The position numbers and the translations under genes were made by a program. 64,000 nt of DNA from NCBI RefSeq assembly GCF_002221595.1, contig NZ_NHMP01000010.1:1-64000 (forward strand), in the 5' to 3' direction. This document shows, in pieces, positions 51,784-62,100 of the stretch. This DNA is from Turicimonas muris. Its GTDB lineage: Bacteria; Pseudomonadota; Gammaproteobacteria; Burkholderiales; Burkholderiaceae_F. Positions within the stretch are counted from its first letter, which is position 1; the number at the start of each line of letters is the position of its first letter. Under the pieces are notes generated by a model. That model saw only the letters and a program-made list of their open reading frames with translations. It was not told the origin of the DNA and did no database searches.

Positions 51784-53292
51784 CTAATGATGGTTAGATG
51801 TTTTATCAAATTCTTCCGAGATTTCTTTAACGTTTAAAGAATCTAAATTAGCAAAGGCATAGGGAACGGCTGTGCTGTCCAAGAATGTAGACCAATTCTT
51901 CTTTCTTTCTTCGATTCTCTTAGGAGTTCCGGAGAATCTTTCAATAAAGACGTCTGAATTAATAAGGACTTTGCATGATGCCTCATTTTTATTGCACAAA
52001 TCTCGGATATCTTTGGCGAATTGAATATGTACTTCTTTTTCCGGAGTGGCAGCCATCGAGAAAACAATCCAAAGCTCTTCAGCTTTACCGTTTTCGATTG
52101 TTGGAAGAGGAGTATCTTCATGCGCTGTCGGCTCGAAAATAAACTTGTTCCCGGACTGATTAATCGCTAAAGAAAGATCCTCAATATTGTTCTTTTCTTC
52201 CGTTGTAAGGTCTTTTCCGAAAGGTAGTACTCTGATTGTCATTGATTGTCCATGCCACTGTCGAATAATGTTTTGATAATAAGGTGTTTGAAGATTAATA
52301 GGAAAGTTGTTTTTAATGAAATTTGCTCTCACCTTGTTATAAAGGAATAAGAACAAGCGAGGGATGATAACGATAATTGCCGTTGCGGTAATTAATCGAA
52401 TCATCCAGTAAGTTGCGGGAACTCCGGCGGGAGTGACATCAAACCGCATATTTTTGACAACTTCAGTATTTAACGTCTGAAAGAGATTGTCGTTGCTTGG
52501 AAGGATGTTATAGACCAAATTAAGGAAGGCCAGAACTGCGTTCGGTTTCTCAGCAAGCCAGGTGCTCTCCCATCCGGCCGTATAGGCTGTTCCCCAGCCT
52601 CTAATGCCGATTGAAAAGATAAGACCCAACCCAAAACACATTGCCGACAAATGGAGAATACAGGCAACGATTCTGCGTAGGTAGGGAGCTTCAGCCGGTA
52701 TCCAAATTTTAAAGAATTGGGTAAGAGTAGGACTTTTCTTACTTGCAGTCGTCTGAATCTTGGTGAACGAAGAACTTAAAAGCTCTCTCAAAGGTCCTGC
52801 TCCGAAGGTCTTTTCTTTTCTTACGCAACGTACGATGAAGGAGACCATAAGCCATATATATATCAAGATGTTCCATAAGAACAAGCCGAGAAGAGGGGGA
52901 GACAGTAAGTTGATTTTGTTGCCGGTCGTTGCCAGTTCATCAGTAATGACGCCAAGCAGAAATGCAAGACAAACAAAAATAAGCCCGATAGTCCATACTC
53001 GTAAGTCTGAGGGTTCCGGCTGAAGAAGTTCCGGTGCTTTTTGCTTTAGAAGATCGAGAACTTTCGTCGCACGAGTCAGGAGGAAATCTTTTTGAGAACC
53101 GCTTTCTCCCACTTGCAAGGCTGCTTCTGAGGTGCATGTAGAGCTGTCTTCGGCAGTAAATTTTTTCTGTTCGAGCGCCGATAATTCAAGGATGCGGGTC
53201 CAAGTCAACTCTTTAACATCATCAATGCTTAATTTTTTGTTTTTATCTGCCTTTGATGAGGTGTTATTAGCTTTGCTTTTACTGTTAAACAT
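51784..53292 (-). CDS. DUF2868 domain membrane protein
   Basis: A 502-residue protein with an N-terminal Ser/Lys-rich soluble part, four or five hydrophobic segments (around residues 105-165, 210-235 and 300-325) and a soluble C-terminal domain of about 160 residues. Family recognition rests on the general layout and on the neighbouring DUF3482 GTPase. It is first gene of the pair. The GTPase may act on or with this membrane protein. Confidence 0.8.
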   Translation of the reverse strand: MFNSKSKANNTSSKADKNKKLSIDDVKELTWTRILELSALEQKKFTAEDSSTCTSEAALQVGESGSQKDFLLTRATKVLDLLKQKAPELLQPEPSDLRVWTIGLIFVCLAFLLGVITDELATTGNKINLLSPPLLGLFLWNILIYIWLMVSFIVRCVRKEKTFGAGPLRELLSSSFTKIQTTASKKSPTLTQFFKIWIPAEAPYLRRIVACILHLSAMCFGLGLIFSIGIRGWGTAYTAGWESTWLAEKPNAVLAFLNLVYNILPSNDNLFQTLNTEVVKNMRFDVTPAGVPATYWMIRLITATAIIVIIPRLFLFLYNKVRANFIKNNFPINLQTPYYQNIIRQWHGQSMTIRVLPFGKDLTTEEKNNIEDLSLAINQSGNKFIFEPTAHEDTPLPTIENGKAEELWIVFSMAATPEKEVHIQFAKDIRDLCNKNEASCKVLINSDVFIERFSGTPKRIEERKKNWSTFLDSTAVPYAFANLDSLNVKEISEEFDKTSNHH

Positions 53293-53445
53293 ATCACTGC
53301 ATTTTCAAAAGATACTGCATTATCCCGCAAGATAAATTGAAAATGCAGGGAGCCACACAAATTAAGGAATCAAGGTGTGTTTTCTTGTAGAGAAGTAAAT
53401 CCTGCTTCTATGAGGATAAAATTATCCAAAAAATTAGGATAAAAA

Positions 53446-54903
53446 ATGCAGGAAATATTAATCAATAGTTCGATTCATGAGGCAAGAGTAGCTGTACTGG
53501 AAGACGGCACTCTTCAAGAATTACGGATCGAAAGATTCGCAGAGGCTTCCCTGATTGGAAATATATATTTAGGTATTGTCGGAAAAGTTCTGCCTGGAAT
53601 GCAGTCGGCTTTTATAGAAATCGGCCTTCCTCGGGCTGGATTTCTTCATGTCGGAGATATGCGCCAAGCACAGCAAGAAAACGGAACTGCACCCATAGAA
53701 AAACTTCTTCATGAAGGACAAGTTGTTTTAGTTCAAGTAGCTAAAGATCCGATTGGGACAAAAGGAGCCAGGCTGACAACTGAAATCAGTTTAGCGGGCC
53801 GTCTCCTTGTATATCTGCCATTTGATTCTCATATCGGAGTTAGTCAAAAAATTGAAGACAGCGCTGAAAGGGAACGCTTAAAAGAAGCTGTTGAACTGAT
53901 AACCAAAACTGAAGGTCCGCAAAAAGGCGGCTTTATTGTTCGGACGAGCGGTGAGGATGCTCAGCCGGAGGACTTCGTAAATGACATGAAGTTCTTGGTT
54001 AAACAGTGGCAGGAAATTGAAAAGAAAACTCACGTCACACCTGCACCGGCACTTCTTTACTATGATGTTTCTATTGGGCAGAAAGTATTAAGAGACCTCG
54101 TAAACGAGAAAACATCCAAGATTCTTGTGGACAATCCTCACGTTTATGAAGAACTCAGATCTTTTGCAGAGAAGTTCGTTCCCGACTCACTTGGCTTGCT
54201 TTCTCTTTATCAAAGCGAAAGACCCTTGTTTGATCAGTACAATCTTGAAGCCGAGATTCAAGATTCTCTGAGCCGGCGCGTGAATTTGAAATCCGGAGGT
54301 TATTTGATTCTTGACCAAACCGAAGCTATGACGACGATTGACGTCAATACCGGAGGCTTTGTCGGAAGAAGGGACTTTGCAGATACAATCTACAAAACAA
54401 ATCTTGAAGCTACGCATGCGATTGCACGACAGTTGAGACTGAGAAATCTCGGAGGCATTATTATCGTGGACTTTATCGACATGAATAATCCCGAGCATCA
54501 GGCAGGCGTCCTGTCAGAGCTTAGAAATGCGGTGAAGAATGACAGAAACCGGATCTTCATTAGCGACTTTACAGAGCTTGGTTTGGTCCAGATTACGCGT
54601 AAAAGAACTCGAGAGTCTTTGGCCCATTTAATGTGCGAAACCTGTCCTACCTGTGGAGGGCGAGGCGAAATCAAAACTGCAAGGACAGTCTGCTATGAGA
54701 TCTTGCGTGCAGTTTTGCGTGAATATCATCAGTTCAAAGACGCTAAAGAATTCACTATTCTGGCTAACCAGAGCGTTATCGATATGTTTTTAGACGAAGA
54801 AAGCGAAGCTCTGGCTTTATTAGGCGACTCAATACAGAAGCCGATAAAACTTCAATTGGAAAGTGAATTCCTTCAAGAACAGTATGACGTTTTAGTTAAA
54901 TAA
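53446..54903 (+). CDS. rng: Ribonuclease G
   Basis: A 485-residue RNase E/G family enzyme. An S1 domain fills about 35-120 (GNIYLGIVGKVLPGMQSAFIEIG). The catalytic DNase I-like part has TTIDVNTGGFVG near 303 and GGIIIVDFIDM near 346 with the two metal aspartates. The zinc link CETCPTCGGRG lies near 405. It ends soon after, without the RNase E scaffold tail, so RNase G is preferred. It processes 16S rRNA 5' ends and some mRNAs. It heads a three-gene operon. Confidence 0.94.
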   Translation: MQEILINSSIHEARVAVLEDGTLQELRIERFAEASLIGNIYLGIVGKVLPGMQSAFIEIGLPRAGFLHVGDMRQAQQENGTAPIEKLLHEGQVVLVQVAKDPIGTKGARLTTEISLAGRLLVYLPFDSHIGVSQKIEDSAERERLKEAVELITKTEGPQKGGFIVRTSGEDAQPEDFVNDMKFLVKQWQEIEKKTHVTPAPALLYYDVSIGQKVLRDLVNEKTSKILVDNPHVYEELRSFAEKFVPDSLGLLSLYQSERPLFDQYNLEAEIQDSLSRRVNLKSGGYLILDQTEAMTTIDVNTGGFVGRRDFADTIYKTNLEATHAIARQLRLRNLGGIIIVDFIDMNNPEHQAGVLSELRNAVKNDRNRIFISDFTELGLVQITRKRTRESLAHLMCETCPTCGGRGEIKTARTVCYEILRAVLREYHQFKDAKEFTILANQSVIDMFLDEESEALALLGDSIQKPIKLQLESEFLQEQYDVLVK

Positions 54904-55560
54904 ATGGTTTCTTATAAAGATTTTGATTTTTTTGTATTTGACTGGGACGGAACTGTTCTCGACACCATAAGTTCAATCATCTGCAGCTATCAGTATGCCT
55001 GCAAAGAAATGGGATTTCCGGTGCCGGACGATGATGTGGTTCGTTCAACGATCGGTTTAAGTACGGAAAAGTGTCTGAGAATTTGCTGTCCGGATTGTCC
55101 TCCCGAACGGTTTTCGGAGTATTTTGGTTTTTATACAAGTCACTATCTGCCTCGAGAAGCAAATTTGCAGCTCATAGACGGCATGGAAACTCTTTTAAGA
55201 GATATGCATGCCGCAGGGCTTCGTTTAGGGATTGCTACCGGAAAGAGCAATAAAGGAATGAAGCGCGTTTTAACTAAATACGGTTTGGAGGAGTTGTTTG
55301 AAAGTGTTCAAACTGCTGACGATAATTTTTCCAAGCCAAATCCCTCCATGCTTTATTCGATCAGTGACGATTCCGGAGTCGAGTGCTCGAAAATGCTGGT
55401 AATCGGAGATTCTTGTTTAGATCTACAAATGGCTCAAAATGCCGGAGCATCTTCGGTTGCAGTGACTTACGGCGCGGCTAAAAAAGAAGATCTTCAGAAA
55501 ATGAATCCGCTATCTCTGTGCGGCTCAGCAGAAGAGTTAAGAAAGTTTTTAAGGTTGTAA
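54904..55560 (+). CDS. gph: HAD family phosphatase, phosphoglycolate phosphatase-like
   Basis: A 218-residue HAD hydrolase with motif I FDWDGTVLDT, motif II in GIATGKSNKG, the lysine in SKPNPSML and motif IV VIGDSCLDLQMAQNAG. An alpha-helical cap lies between motifs I and II. Size and motifs fit phosphoglycolate phosphatase and related pyrophosphatases; in this place after rng the same type is seen in many betaproteobacteria. Its ATG follows the rng stop directly (TAA-ATG). Confidence 0.85.
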   Translation: MVSYKDFDFFVFDWDGTVLDTISSIICSYQYACKEMGFPVPDDDVVRSTIGLSTEKCLRICCPDCPPERFSEYFGFYTSHYLPREANLQLIDGMETLLRDMHAAGLRLGIATGKSNKGMKRVLTKYGLEELFESVQTADDNFSKPNPSMLYSISDDSGVECSKMLVIGDSCLDLQMAQNAGASSVAVTYGAAKKEDLQKMNPLSLCGSAEELRKFLRL

Positions 55561-55562
55561 AG

Positions 55563-56027
55563 ATGGAAGAGAAAATAGCCAAAGATTTTTTGGCAGCAAG
55601 AAACTATGCAGACAAAATTCTTATAATGAAAGACTCGACGGCTACTGTGGATTTGGCTGCACAGGCACTTGGTTGTGAACCGGCGAGAATAGCGAAAACT
55701 TTGAGCTTTGATGTTAGAGAAAAAACCGTGATGCTTGTTTGTGCAGGTACTGCAAAAGTAGATAACAAAAAGTTCAAAGAGACTTTTTCAACCAAAGCAA
55801 AAATGCTTAGAGCTGAAGAGGTGGCCGACAGGACGGGGTTTCCTGTCGGCGGAGTGTGTCCTTTTACTGAACAAAATGACGGTTTGGAAATATATTTGGA
55901 CGATTCTTTGAAAGTCTTTGATTACGTTTATCCTGCTTGCGGAACACCGAATACCGCTATTAAATTAACTATTCAAGAACTGGAGGATTTAGTTGAGCCA
56001 AAGTCCTGGGTGGCAGTAACTAAGTGA
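55563..56027 (+). CDS. ybaK: YbaK/EbsC aminoacyl-tRNA deacylase
   Basis: A 154-residue protein when started at ATG 55563; the frame is open 15 codons earlier inside the HAD gene. The fold is YbaK/ProX: a lysine in ARIAKTLSFD, FPVGGVCPFTEQ and YPACGTPNTAIKL. These enzymes clear mischarged Cys-tRNA(Pro) or Ala-tRNA(Pro) in trans. The gene starts 2 bp after the phosphatase stop. Confidence 0.88.
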   Translation: MEEKIAKDFLAARNYADKILIMKDSTATVDLAAQALGCEPARIAKTLSFDVREKTVMLVCAGTAKVDNKKFKETFSTKAKMLRAEEVADRTGFPVGGVCPFTEQNDGLEIYLDDSLKVFDYVYPACGTPNTAIKLTIQELEDLVEPKSWVAVTK

Positions 56028-57185
56028 TTAATGAGGCCTTTTGTTTAGAAGTACTCCGCAGCCGACGGCAATGACAAGACAAGAGAAGATAGAGCAAATG
56101 AAGGGCATTGCCAGAGAGGTGTGCTGCACTATGTAGCCGAAAAGCGGTGGGACAAAAAGCATTCCTCCGTAATTGAAAAGCGCAATTGTGGAGCTTGCAA
56201 TGGCGGGGGAAACTCCCGGGACTTTTCCTCCGGCGCTGAATAGAATGGGCACGATAGGGGAGAGCCCGGCGCCTAACAGCGCAAAACCAATGAGAGTCAG
56301 AAGAGGAAAAGAAGGAGTAAGTACAACTAAAAGGCCTCCAAGACTGCTAAGAACTCCTCCGGCCGCAGCAATCGTTTTGTCTCCGTAATTATCTCTAAGC
56401 CTGTCACAGAATAATCTGCAGCCGGCTGTGGCTAAAGAAAAGAATCCGAAGGTAAGGGCTGCAATGGCTTGGGACACGCCGTCAAGTGATGCCATGTAAA
56501 GGCTGCCCCAATCGACAACGACACCTTCGGTTTCTGAGGCAAGAAGACAGAAGACTCCGCAAAAGATAATGAATAACGGGACAGATTTAACGGACTTTGT
56601 TCGTTCCGTTTTTTCTTCATCGCTTTCTTTATCATCAAAAAGTCTTTTTGAGGCGAGAGGAATGAAACAGGCGTAGGGCACACCCAAAATTAAAAAATTC
56701 AAATAGGGGTCAGCACCTAAAGAAGTCAGTAGGCCGCTTGCAAAGGAAGCAGCCGCGGCTGCAAGCGCAAAAACCGCATGGAGAAAAGATAATCGAGATT
56801 TATTTTCTGCTTTTTCCAGTAAAACGCCTTGTACATTCATTGTGACATCGACGAAGCCAAGAGAAAGACCCAGTGCGGCTACACAAACAAAGAAAACGTA
56901 GATGTTAGGAGAAAGGCCGCAAAGAATTACGAAGAGAGGACAAAGTAAAGCTGCGATAGTGATTAAGCGTTTGGAGCTGTATTTCGCTGTAAGTTTTGGT
57001 GTTAAGGCCATTGCACACAGGCTTGAGCATCCTAGACAAAACAAAATAAGTCCCACAATTGCAGGATCAATACCAAGTCTCTGAGATAAAGCAGGCATCC
57101 GAGATGTTAGTAAGCTGAACGAAAGTCCGGGAGCGGCAAAAAAGTATGCAACCGAGAGTAATTGAATAGAACTTTTGTTAAGCAT
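56028..57185 (-). CDS. MFS transporter (FucP/YbjJ-like 12-TM)
   Basis: A 385-residue major facilitator with 12 hydrophobic segments, started at the ATG of MLNKSSIQLL because GAAGGAA lies upstream; the frame opens 22 codons earlier without support. The first cytoplasmic loop LTPKLTAKYSSKRL fits the MFS loop 2-3 motif. The VDVTMNVQG stretch near residue 120 is shared with the YbjJ and fucose-permease type. The substrate is unknown. Its stop abuts the ybaK stop (convergent). Confidence 0.85.
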   Translation of the reverse strand: MLNKSSIQLLSVAYFFAAPGLSFSLLTSRMPALSQRLGIDPAIVGLILFCLGCSSLCAMALTPKLTAKYSSKRLITIAALLCPLFVILCGLSPNIYVFFVCVAALGLSLGFVDVTMNVQGVLLEKAENKSRLSFLHAVFALAAAAASFASGLLTSLGADPYLNFLILGVPYACFIPLASKRLFDDKESDEEKTERTKSVKSVPLFIIFCGVFCLLASETEGVVVDWGSLYMASLDGVSQAIAALTFGFFSLATAGCRLFCDRLRDNYGDKTIAAAGGVLSSLGGLLVVLTPSFPLLTLIGFALLGAGLSPIVPILFSAGGKVPGVSPAIASSTIALFNYGGMLFVPPLFGYIVQHTSLAMPFICSIFSCLVIAVGCGVLLNKRPH

Positions 57186-57323
57186 GTGATTCCTTCTCAA
57201 GAATATTTCGCCTTTGCCTTGAGAAAGAGTCCGATTGAAAAAGGTGCGCAAACCACTCGGAAGCCACCATTATAAGATAGAAGAAAGGAGATAAGTCAAA
57301 TAGAAATTTTTTCTATACCGACG

Positions 57324-57353
57324 AAAAAAATCCCGAAGGGTTAACTTCGGGAT
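57324..57353 (-). terminator. Terminator of the formate dehydrogenase operon
   Basis: ATCCCGAAG-TTAACC-CTTCGGGAT is a perfect 9-bp stem followed by seven T on the minus strand, 30 bp after the gamma subunit stop. Confidence 0.9.
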
Positions 57354-57382
57354 CTTTAGCAAATTAAAGATTTAACTTTTGA

Positions 57383-58153
57383 TTATCTGGCCTTTTTTAC
57401 ACCGGCCTGAGCTTCTTTGATCAGAACCGGATCAGGATCGTTCTTCTGTTCTTCAGAGACGCCTTCGCCAGTAGCGATCTTGACGTTGGCCCAGTATCCC
57501 CAGTGATAAGCTGCATCAGCTTCACTGACTTTACCGTCGCCGAACATCAAGCGGGCTGTACCACGGTACGGCTGGAAGATGCCGCCGCCAAGGTAAACGT
57601 GACCCAAGCCGAACACGATGAATACTAAGAAAGCGACGATGTGAACTGTCTTAGCAACAAACAATGTTGTCTGGGAGAAATGGATAGCCCATTCACCGCC
57701 AGGGAGCAGACCTGTGTTGAGCCACATGATCATGCCGCTGATGGCTGCGAAGATACCGGCGAACAACAAGGTGCCGTCAGCAACGCGCTGCATACTCTTA
57801 ACTTCTCTCTGAGGTGGCATGTGAACTTTGCCAGGAGCGAACAAGTATGGAAGGAACTTCTTAGCGAAGATGTAGTCGTCTTCATCCCACTTTCCAAAAA
57901 TGTTCTGGCAGAACAAATGCTTTGCTCCTTTCAAGGAGAAGAAGAAGGCATACAACGGCACGAGGATGAATGGAATAGCGGCCAAACGGTGCAGCCATCT
58001 CATCGCAATAGTGAACTCTGGACCGGCCCAAGCATTAGCAGCCGGGACGAAAACAAAGATTCCGCTGAAAATTAACAGAATACAGCAGATGGCTGCTGTT
58101 CCGTGGGTGAAACGAGCCAGAAAAGAATGTCTCTTGATATATTTTTCAACCAT
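57383..58153 (-). CDS. fdoI: Formate dehydrogenase gamma subunit (cytochrome b556)
   Basis: A 256-residue membrane protein with four hydrophobic segments. Haem-ligand histidines are expected in RFTHGTAAICC near 16, MRWLHRLAAIPF near 54, and HIVAFLVFIVFGLGHVYLG near 170-185. It accepts electrons from the beta subunit and reduces quinone. The C-terminus has a charged tail after the EADAAYHWGYW stretch typical of FdnI/FdoI. It is last of the three-gene operon. Confidence 0.94.
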   Translation of the reverse strand: MVEKYIKRHSFLARFTHGTAAICCILLIFSGIFVFVPAANAWAGPEFTIAMRWLHRLAAIPFILVPLYAFFFSLKGAKHLFCQNIFGKWDEDDYIFAKKFLPYLFAPGKVHMPPQREVKSMQRVADGTLLFAGIFAAISGMIMWLNTGLLPGGEWAIHFSQTTLFVAKTVHIVAFLVFIVFGLGHVYLGGGIFQPYRGTARLMFGDGKVSEADAAYHWGYWANVKIATGEGVSEEQKNDPDPVLIKEAQAGVKKAR

Positions 58154-58163
58154 GATTTACCTC

Positions 58164-59096
58164 TTATTTTGACCCTTGATCAGCTTGATCTTTTTTCATT
58201 TTGTCGAGTTCGTCAACAACAAGCTTGTCGCCTTCTGTACGTTGACGTGTTGTCCATGTCTTGCGTGCTTCTTCAACAGACAGTTTCTTGCGTCTGTAGC
58301 CGATAGCAGCAATCAAGGAGACTGCTAAGCCGCCAGCTGTTGCAATGGCAGCAAGTCCGGCAGCCGGTTTGGAGAGCTGAGACATGGAGACCATTGGAGA
58401 GAGCTTCGGATCTGCCGGAAGATCGGCAGCTTCGCGACCAAACTTGCAGACTTGAAGAATGTGCAAACCGCCCATTTCTTTTTCGCCGTAAAGTTCAGCT
58501 TTGTCATAGCCTCTGGACTTCATGAATTCAACACGTTCCTTACCAAGCTTGATCATCTCATCACGAGGACCAAAGTGGAGGGCGCCCGGTTGGCAAGTGG
58601 AAACACAAGCTGGTTTCATACCGTTTTCAAGACGATCCCAGCACATTGTGCACTTGTCGATCTTGGCTGTGTCATCGCCAACGCCGTAGTAACGTGGAAC
58701 ATCGAACGGGCAAGCCATCTGGCAGTACTGGCAGCCAATGCAGATATCTTTGTTAACGGAAACTACACCGTTAGGCTGAATCTTAAGAGCACCGGTCGGG
58801 CAGACCATGGCGCAGCCAGCTTCCGTGCAGTGGAAGCAGGAGCGTCTTCCGAAAGCCCATTCCACCGGTCTGACCTTGCTTTCAGTTCTTTTTTCTTTGA
58901 AAGTCATGATCAAACGGTTGCTTCCATTCAAGTCCATAGGAGCTTGGTAGCTTCCTGTGAACTTGTTTTCGTTCAAACCGAGTGGTGAGAACAAAACGTT
59001 CCACTGCTTACAAGCAATCTGACATCCTTTACATGCTGTGCACTTGGAGGAGTCAAAAAGCATTGCTACTTCTTGATTAATATATTTAGTAGTCAT
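58164..59096 (-). CDS. fdoH: Formate dehydrogenase beta subunit, 4x[4Fe-4S]
   Basis: A 310-residue ferredoxin-like subunit. Four cysteine clusters are visible: CTACKGCQIAC, CFHCTEAGCAMVCP, CIGCQYCQMACPF and CTMCWDRLENGMKPACVSTC. One membrane helix near residue 250 (AAGLAAIATAGGLAVSLIAA) anchors it, as in FdnH/FdoH. It carries electrons from the alpha subunit to cytochrome b. The C-terminal tail after the helix is longer and more charged than usual. Confidence 0.95.
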   Translation of the reverse strand: MTTKYINQEVAMLFDSSKCTACKGCQIACKQWNVLFSPLGLNENKFTGSYQAPMDLNGSNRLIMTFKEKRTESKVRPVEWAFGRRSCFHCTEAGCAMVCPTGALKIQPNGVVSVNKDICIGCQYCQMACPFDVPRYYGVGDDTAKIDKCTMCWDRLENGMKPACVSTCQPGALHFGPRDEMIKLGKERVEFMKSRGYDKAELYGEKEMGGLHILQVCKFGREAADLPADPKLSPMVSMSQLSKPAAGLAAIATAGGLAVSLIAAIGYRRKKLSVEEARKTWTTRQRTEGDKLVVDELDKMKKDQADQGSK

Positions 59097-59109
59097 TTAT
59101 TTTACCTCC

Positions 59110-62100
59110 TTAGGCTTTCTCAACATTAACGAGGAACGCCTTATATTCAGGAATATAAGAGTTTGGATCGCCTACGTTTGGTGTCAAATCATTCATTGTG
59201 TCACCGGTTGAGAAGGCAGATGCCCAGCTCCAGTGGTGAACAAGTCCGATTGTGTGAACTGGTTTATTGTTAACAGTCATTGGTCTGAGACGTACTGTTA
59301 CCATTGCCCAGGCTACGATAGAACCGCGTTTGTTAAAGACTCTGATTCTGTCGCCGTTTCTAATGCCTTTTTCTTTAGCCAATTCTTCGGAGATTTCAAC
59401 GAATGGCTGAGGTTGTACCTCAACAAGCCAAGGAATATTTCTTGTTTGTGTACCGCTCTGCCAGTGTTCTGTAATGGAGTAGCTTGTTGCAACAATCGGG
59501 AATTCTTCAGCGTTACCGCGTTGAACATTCTTCCACTGTGTGAACTGAACCATTGGGCTGTCATTTCTTCCGTTAAGAAGGTTCTTGACAGGAGATTCAT
59601 ACGGTTCATAGTGCTCTGGCATCGGACCATCTTTCATCGGGTAAGCAAACAATCTGGAGTGCTGTTCCCACGTCATAAAGAAGGCGTTGTCATTTGGTGG
59701 GACTTGAACAACTTTACCGTTTTCAACCTTAGAAGTTACGAAGTCACCAACGTCGTTGTTAACCCATTTTTCCCCGTTCCAAGAAACAAGCATCTTGTTT
59801 GGATTCCATGGTTTGCCCTGTGGGTCAGCAGAAGCTCTGTTGTAGAGAACTCTTCTGTTTGCCGGCCATGAGAAGGACCATTCGGAGTAGAGGCCTAAGC
59901 CGGATGGGTCATTTAAGGAACGGCGTGCACATGGCTGTTCCATCGGATCCCACTTAGCAACTTCATTGTTGTAGAAGCCGCCGAAAATCCAGTCGCCGCA
60001 GGCTGTTGAACCGTCGGCTGTCAATTGATGATAGCCGCCAAGGAGTTTGCCAGTCTTGGTGTTGTAACCATTGAGTGCGTGAGAAACGCTCTTAACGTCG
60101 AGGTGGCCCATTGGGTCTCTGTAGTTCCAGTTGACCTTAAGGATCTGTTCTGGGTTTACACCGCCTTCATTAGCATAGATCTGACGAATTCTAAGGAACA
60201 AACGAGAAAGGATTTCGAAGTCGCTCTTAGCCTGACCCTGCGGTTCAATGGCTTTCTGTCTCCATTGCATCCAGCGGCCAGAGTTATTAATGGATCCTTC
60301 TTTTTCATAAATCAAAGCTGCTGGCAACATATAGACGGTAGTATTGATTTTTGTCGGATCCATGTCCGGAGCTTTCCAGAAGGAAGCAGTTTCTGTTTCG
60401 AACCAGTCAGCAACGACAAGCCAGTCAAGCTTAGCCATAGCATGTCTTGTGAACTTGGCGTTAGAAGCAGAGTGAGCCGGATTCATACCCCAGACTAAGT
60501 AGCCTTTAACTTGTCCTTCGTTCATGTACTGGAAGGAAGGAATAGTACTATCGTTGTGCTTCAAGGAACGTTTCGGAAGAAGGTCATAGCAGTAATCGTT
60601 CTCAGCTGTAGCGTTTTCACCGAACCATTCTTTAAGCAAGGAAACCATGAATTTTGGTTTGTTCATGTAGTAACCGGCTGCGTATGTTTCAGCGGACAAG
60701 TAGGCATTTAATGTCGGATGCTTTTGGGAGATTGGCCATGCCAAGTATCCAGGCGTGAAGTCCATTGTTGCGCCAATGTCGGTTGAACCCTGAACGTTTG
60801 GTTCACCGCGCAATGCGTTGATGCCGCCGCCGGCAACGCCAACGTTTCCAAGGAGAAGCTGGACAACGCACATAATACGACAGTTCTGAGAACCGTAGGA
60901 GTGCTGAGTCTGTCCAAGGGCGTAAAGAATGTTGCCGCTCTTTTCTGGTGCTCCGGAAGCTGCATATGTCTTGTAAATGAGTTCAAGCAATTCCGGATCA
61001 ATGCCTGTAACTTCATAAACTTTTTCAAGGGTGTAACGGGAATAATGCTTAGCCATCAAGTTAAGTACGCAGTGTGGATCCTGTAAGGTCGGATCTTTCT
61101 TAGGTACTTTCAATGCAGGAGCATTAAATTTTGGAACGCCCGGGTTGTTAATCCATGCGCCGTTGGCACCTGGTTCAGAATCCCATGGAATGACTTCTTC
61201 TGTCTGATACATCCATGTTCTGTTGTCGTATGCGTGTTCTTTATCTTCCCACCCTGTGAATAAGCCGTCATCAACGTCAAAGTTGAAGTCTTTATTGATG
61301 AGGTATGTGGCGTTGGTATAGGCCTTGACATACTCTTTCTGATAAAGGTTGTTGGAGAGAATATAGTTGATCATACCGCCGAAGAAGGCAATATCTGTGC
61401 CCGGACGGATATGAGCAAAAATATCGGCTTGAGAAGCTGTTCTGTTGAATCTTGGGTCAACAACAATCCATTTAGCGCCTTTATCTACTGCTTTATGAAC
61501 CCAGCGGGAAGACAATGGATGGTTTTCTACGTTGTTGGCACCGATGGAAAGAATGACGTCTGAGTTTTGGAAGTCGCACCAGTGGCTGGTCATAGAACCA
61601 CGGCCAAAGGATGGGGCCAAGCCGGAAACTGTAGAAGAGTGGCAAACACGAGTCTGGTTATCGATCTGAACGACACCCAAAGAACGTGCAAATTTCTGAA
61701 CCAAGTAACCTTCTTCGTTATTGAGCTGAGCAGCGCCGAAGCTGGCAATACCTTCGCAGCGGTTTACTGTAACTCCGTTTTCAACAGCTGTGTAGGATTC
61801 GTCACGTGTCTTTTTGATTGCACGTGCGATTTCATCAATGATCTGGCTCCAAGAGATTGGTTCCCATTCCTTAGAACCCGGTCTTCTAACCAAAGGCTGT
61901 GTCAGACGATAAGGGTGATTAATGAGTTTCTGTTTCGGAGAAACGATGTCTCTAAGGCCTGTTAAAGCAGAACCTTTCGGGCAAAGGCCGCCCAAGTTGC
62001 AGGGGTTATCTGGGTCGCCTTCAATGTTAACTAATTGTCCGTCTCTGACAGAACAAATTGTGCCGCAGCCACCGGAGCAGTAGCAGCAAATATTTAAGAA

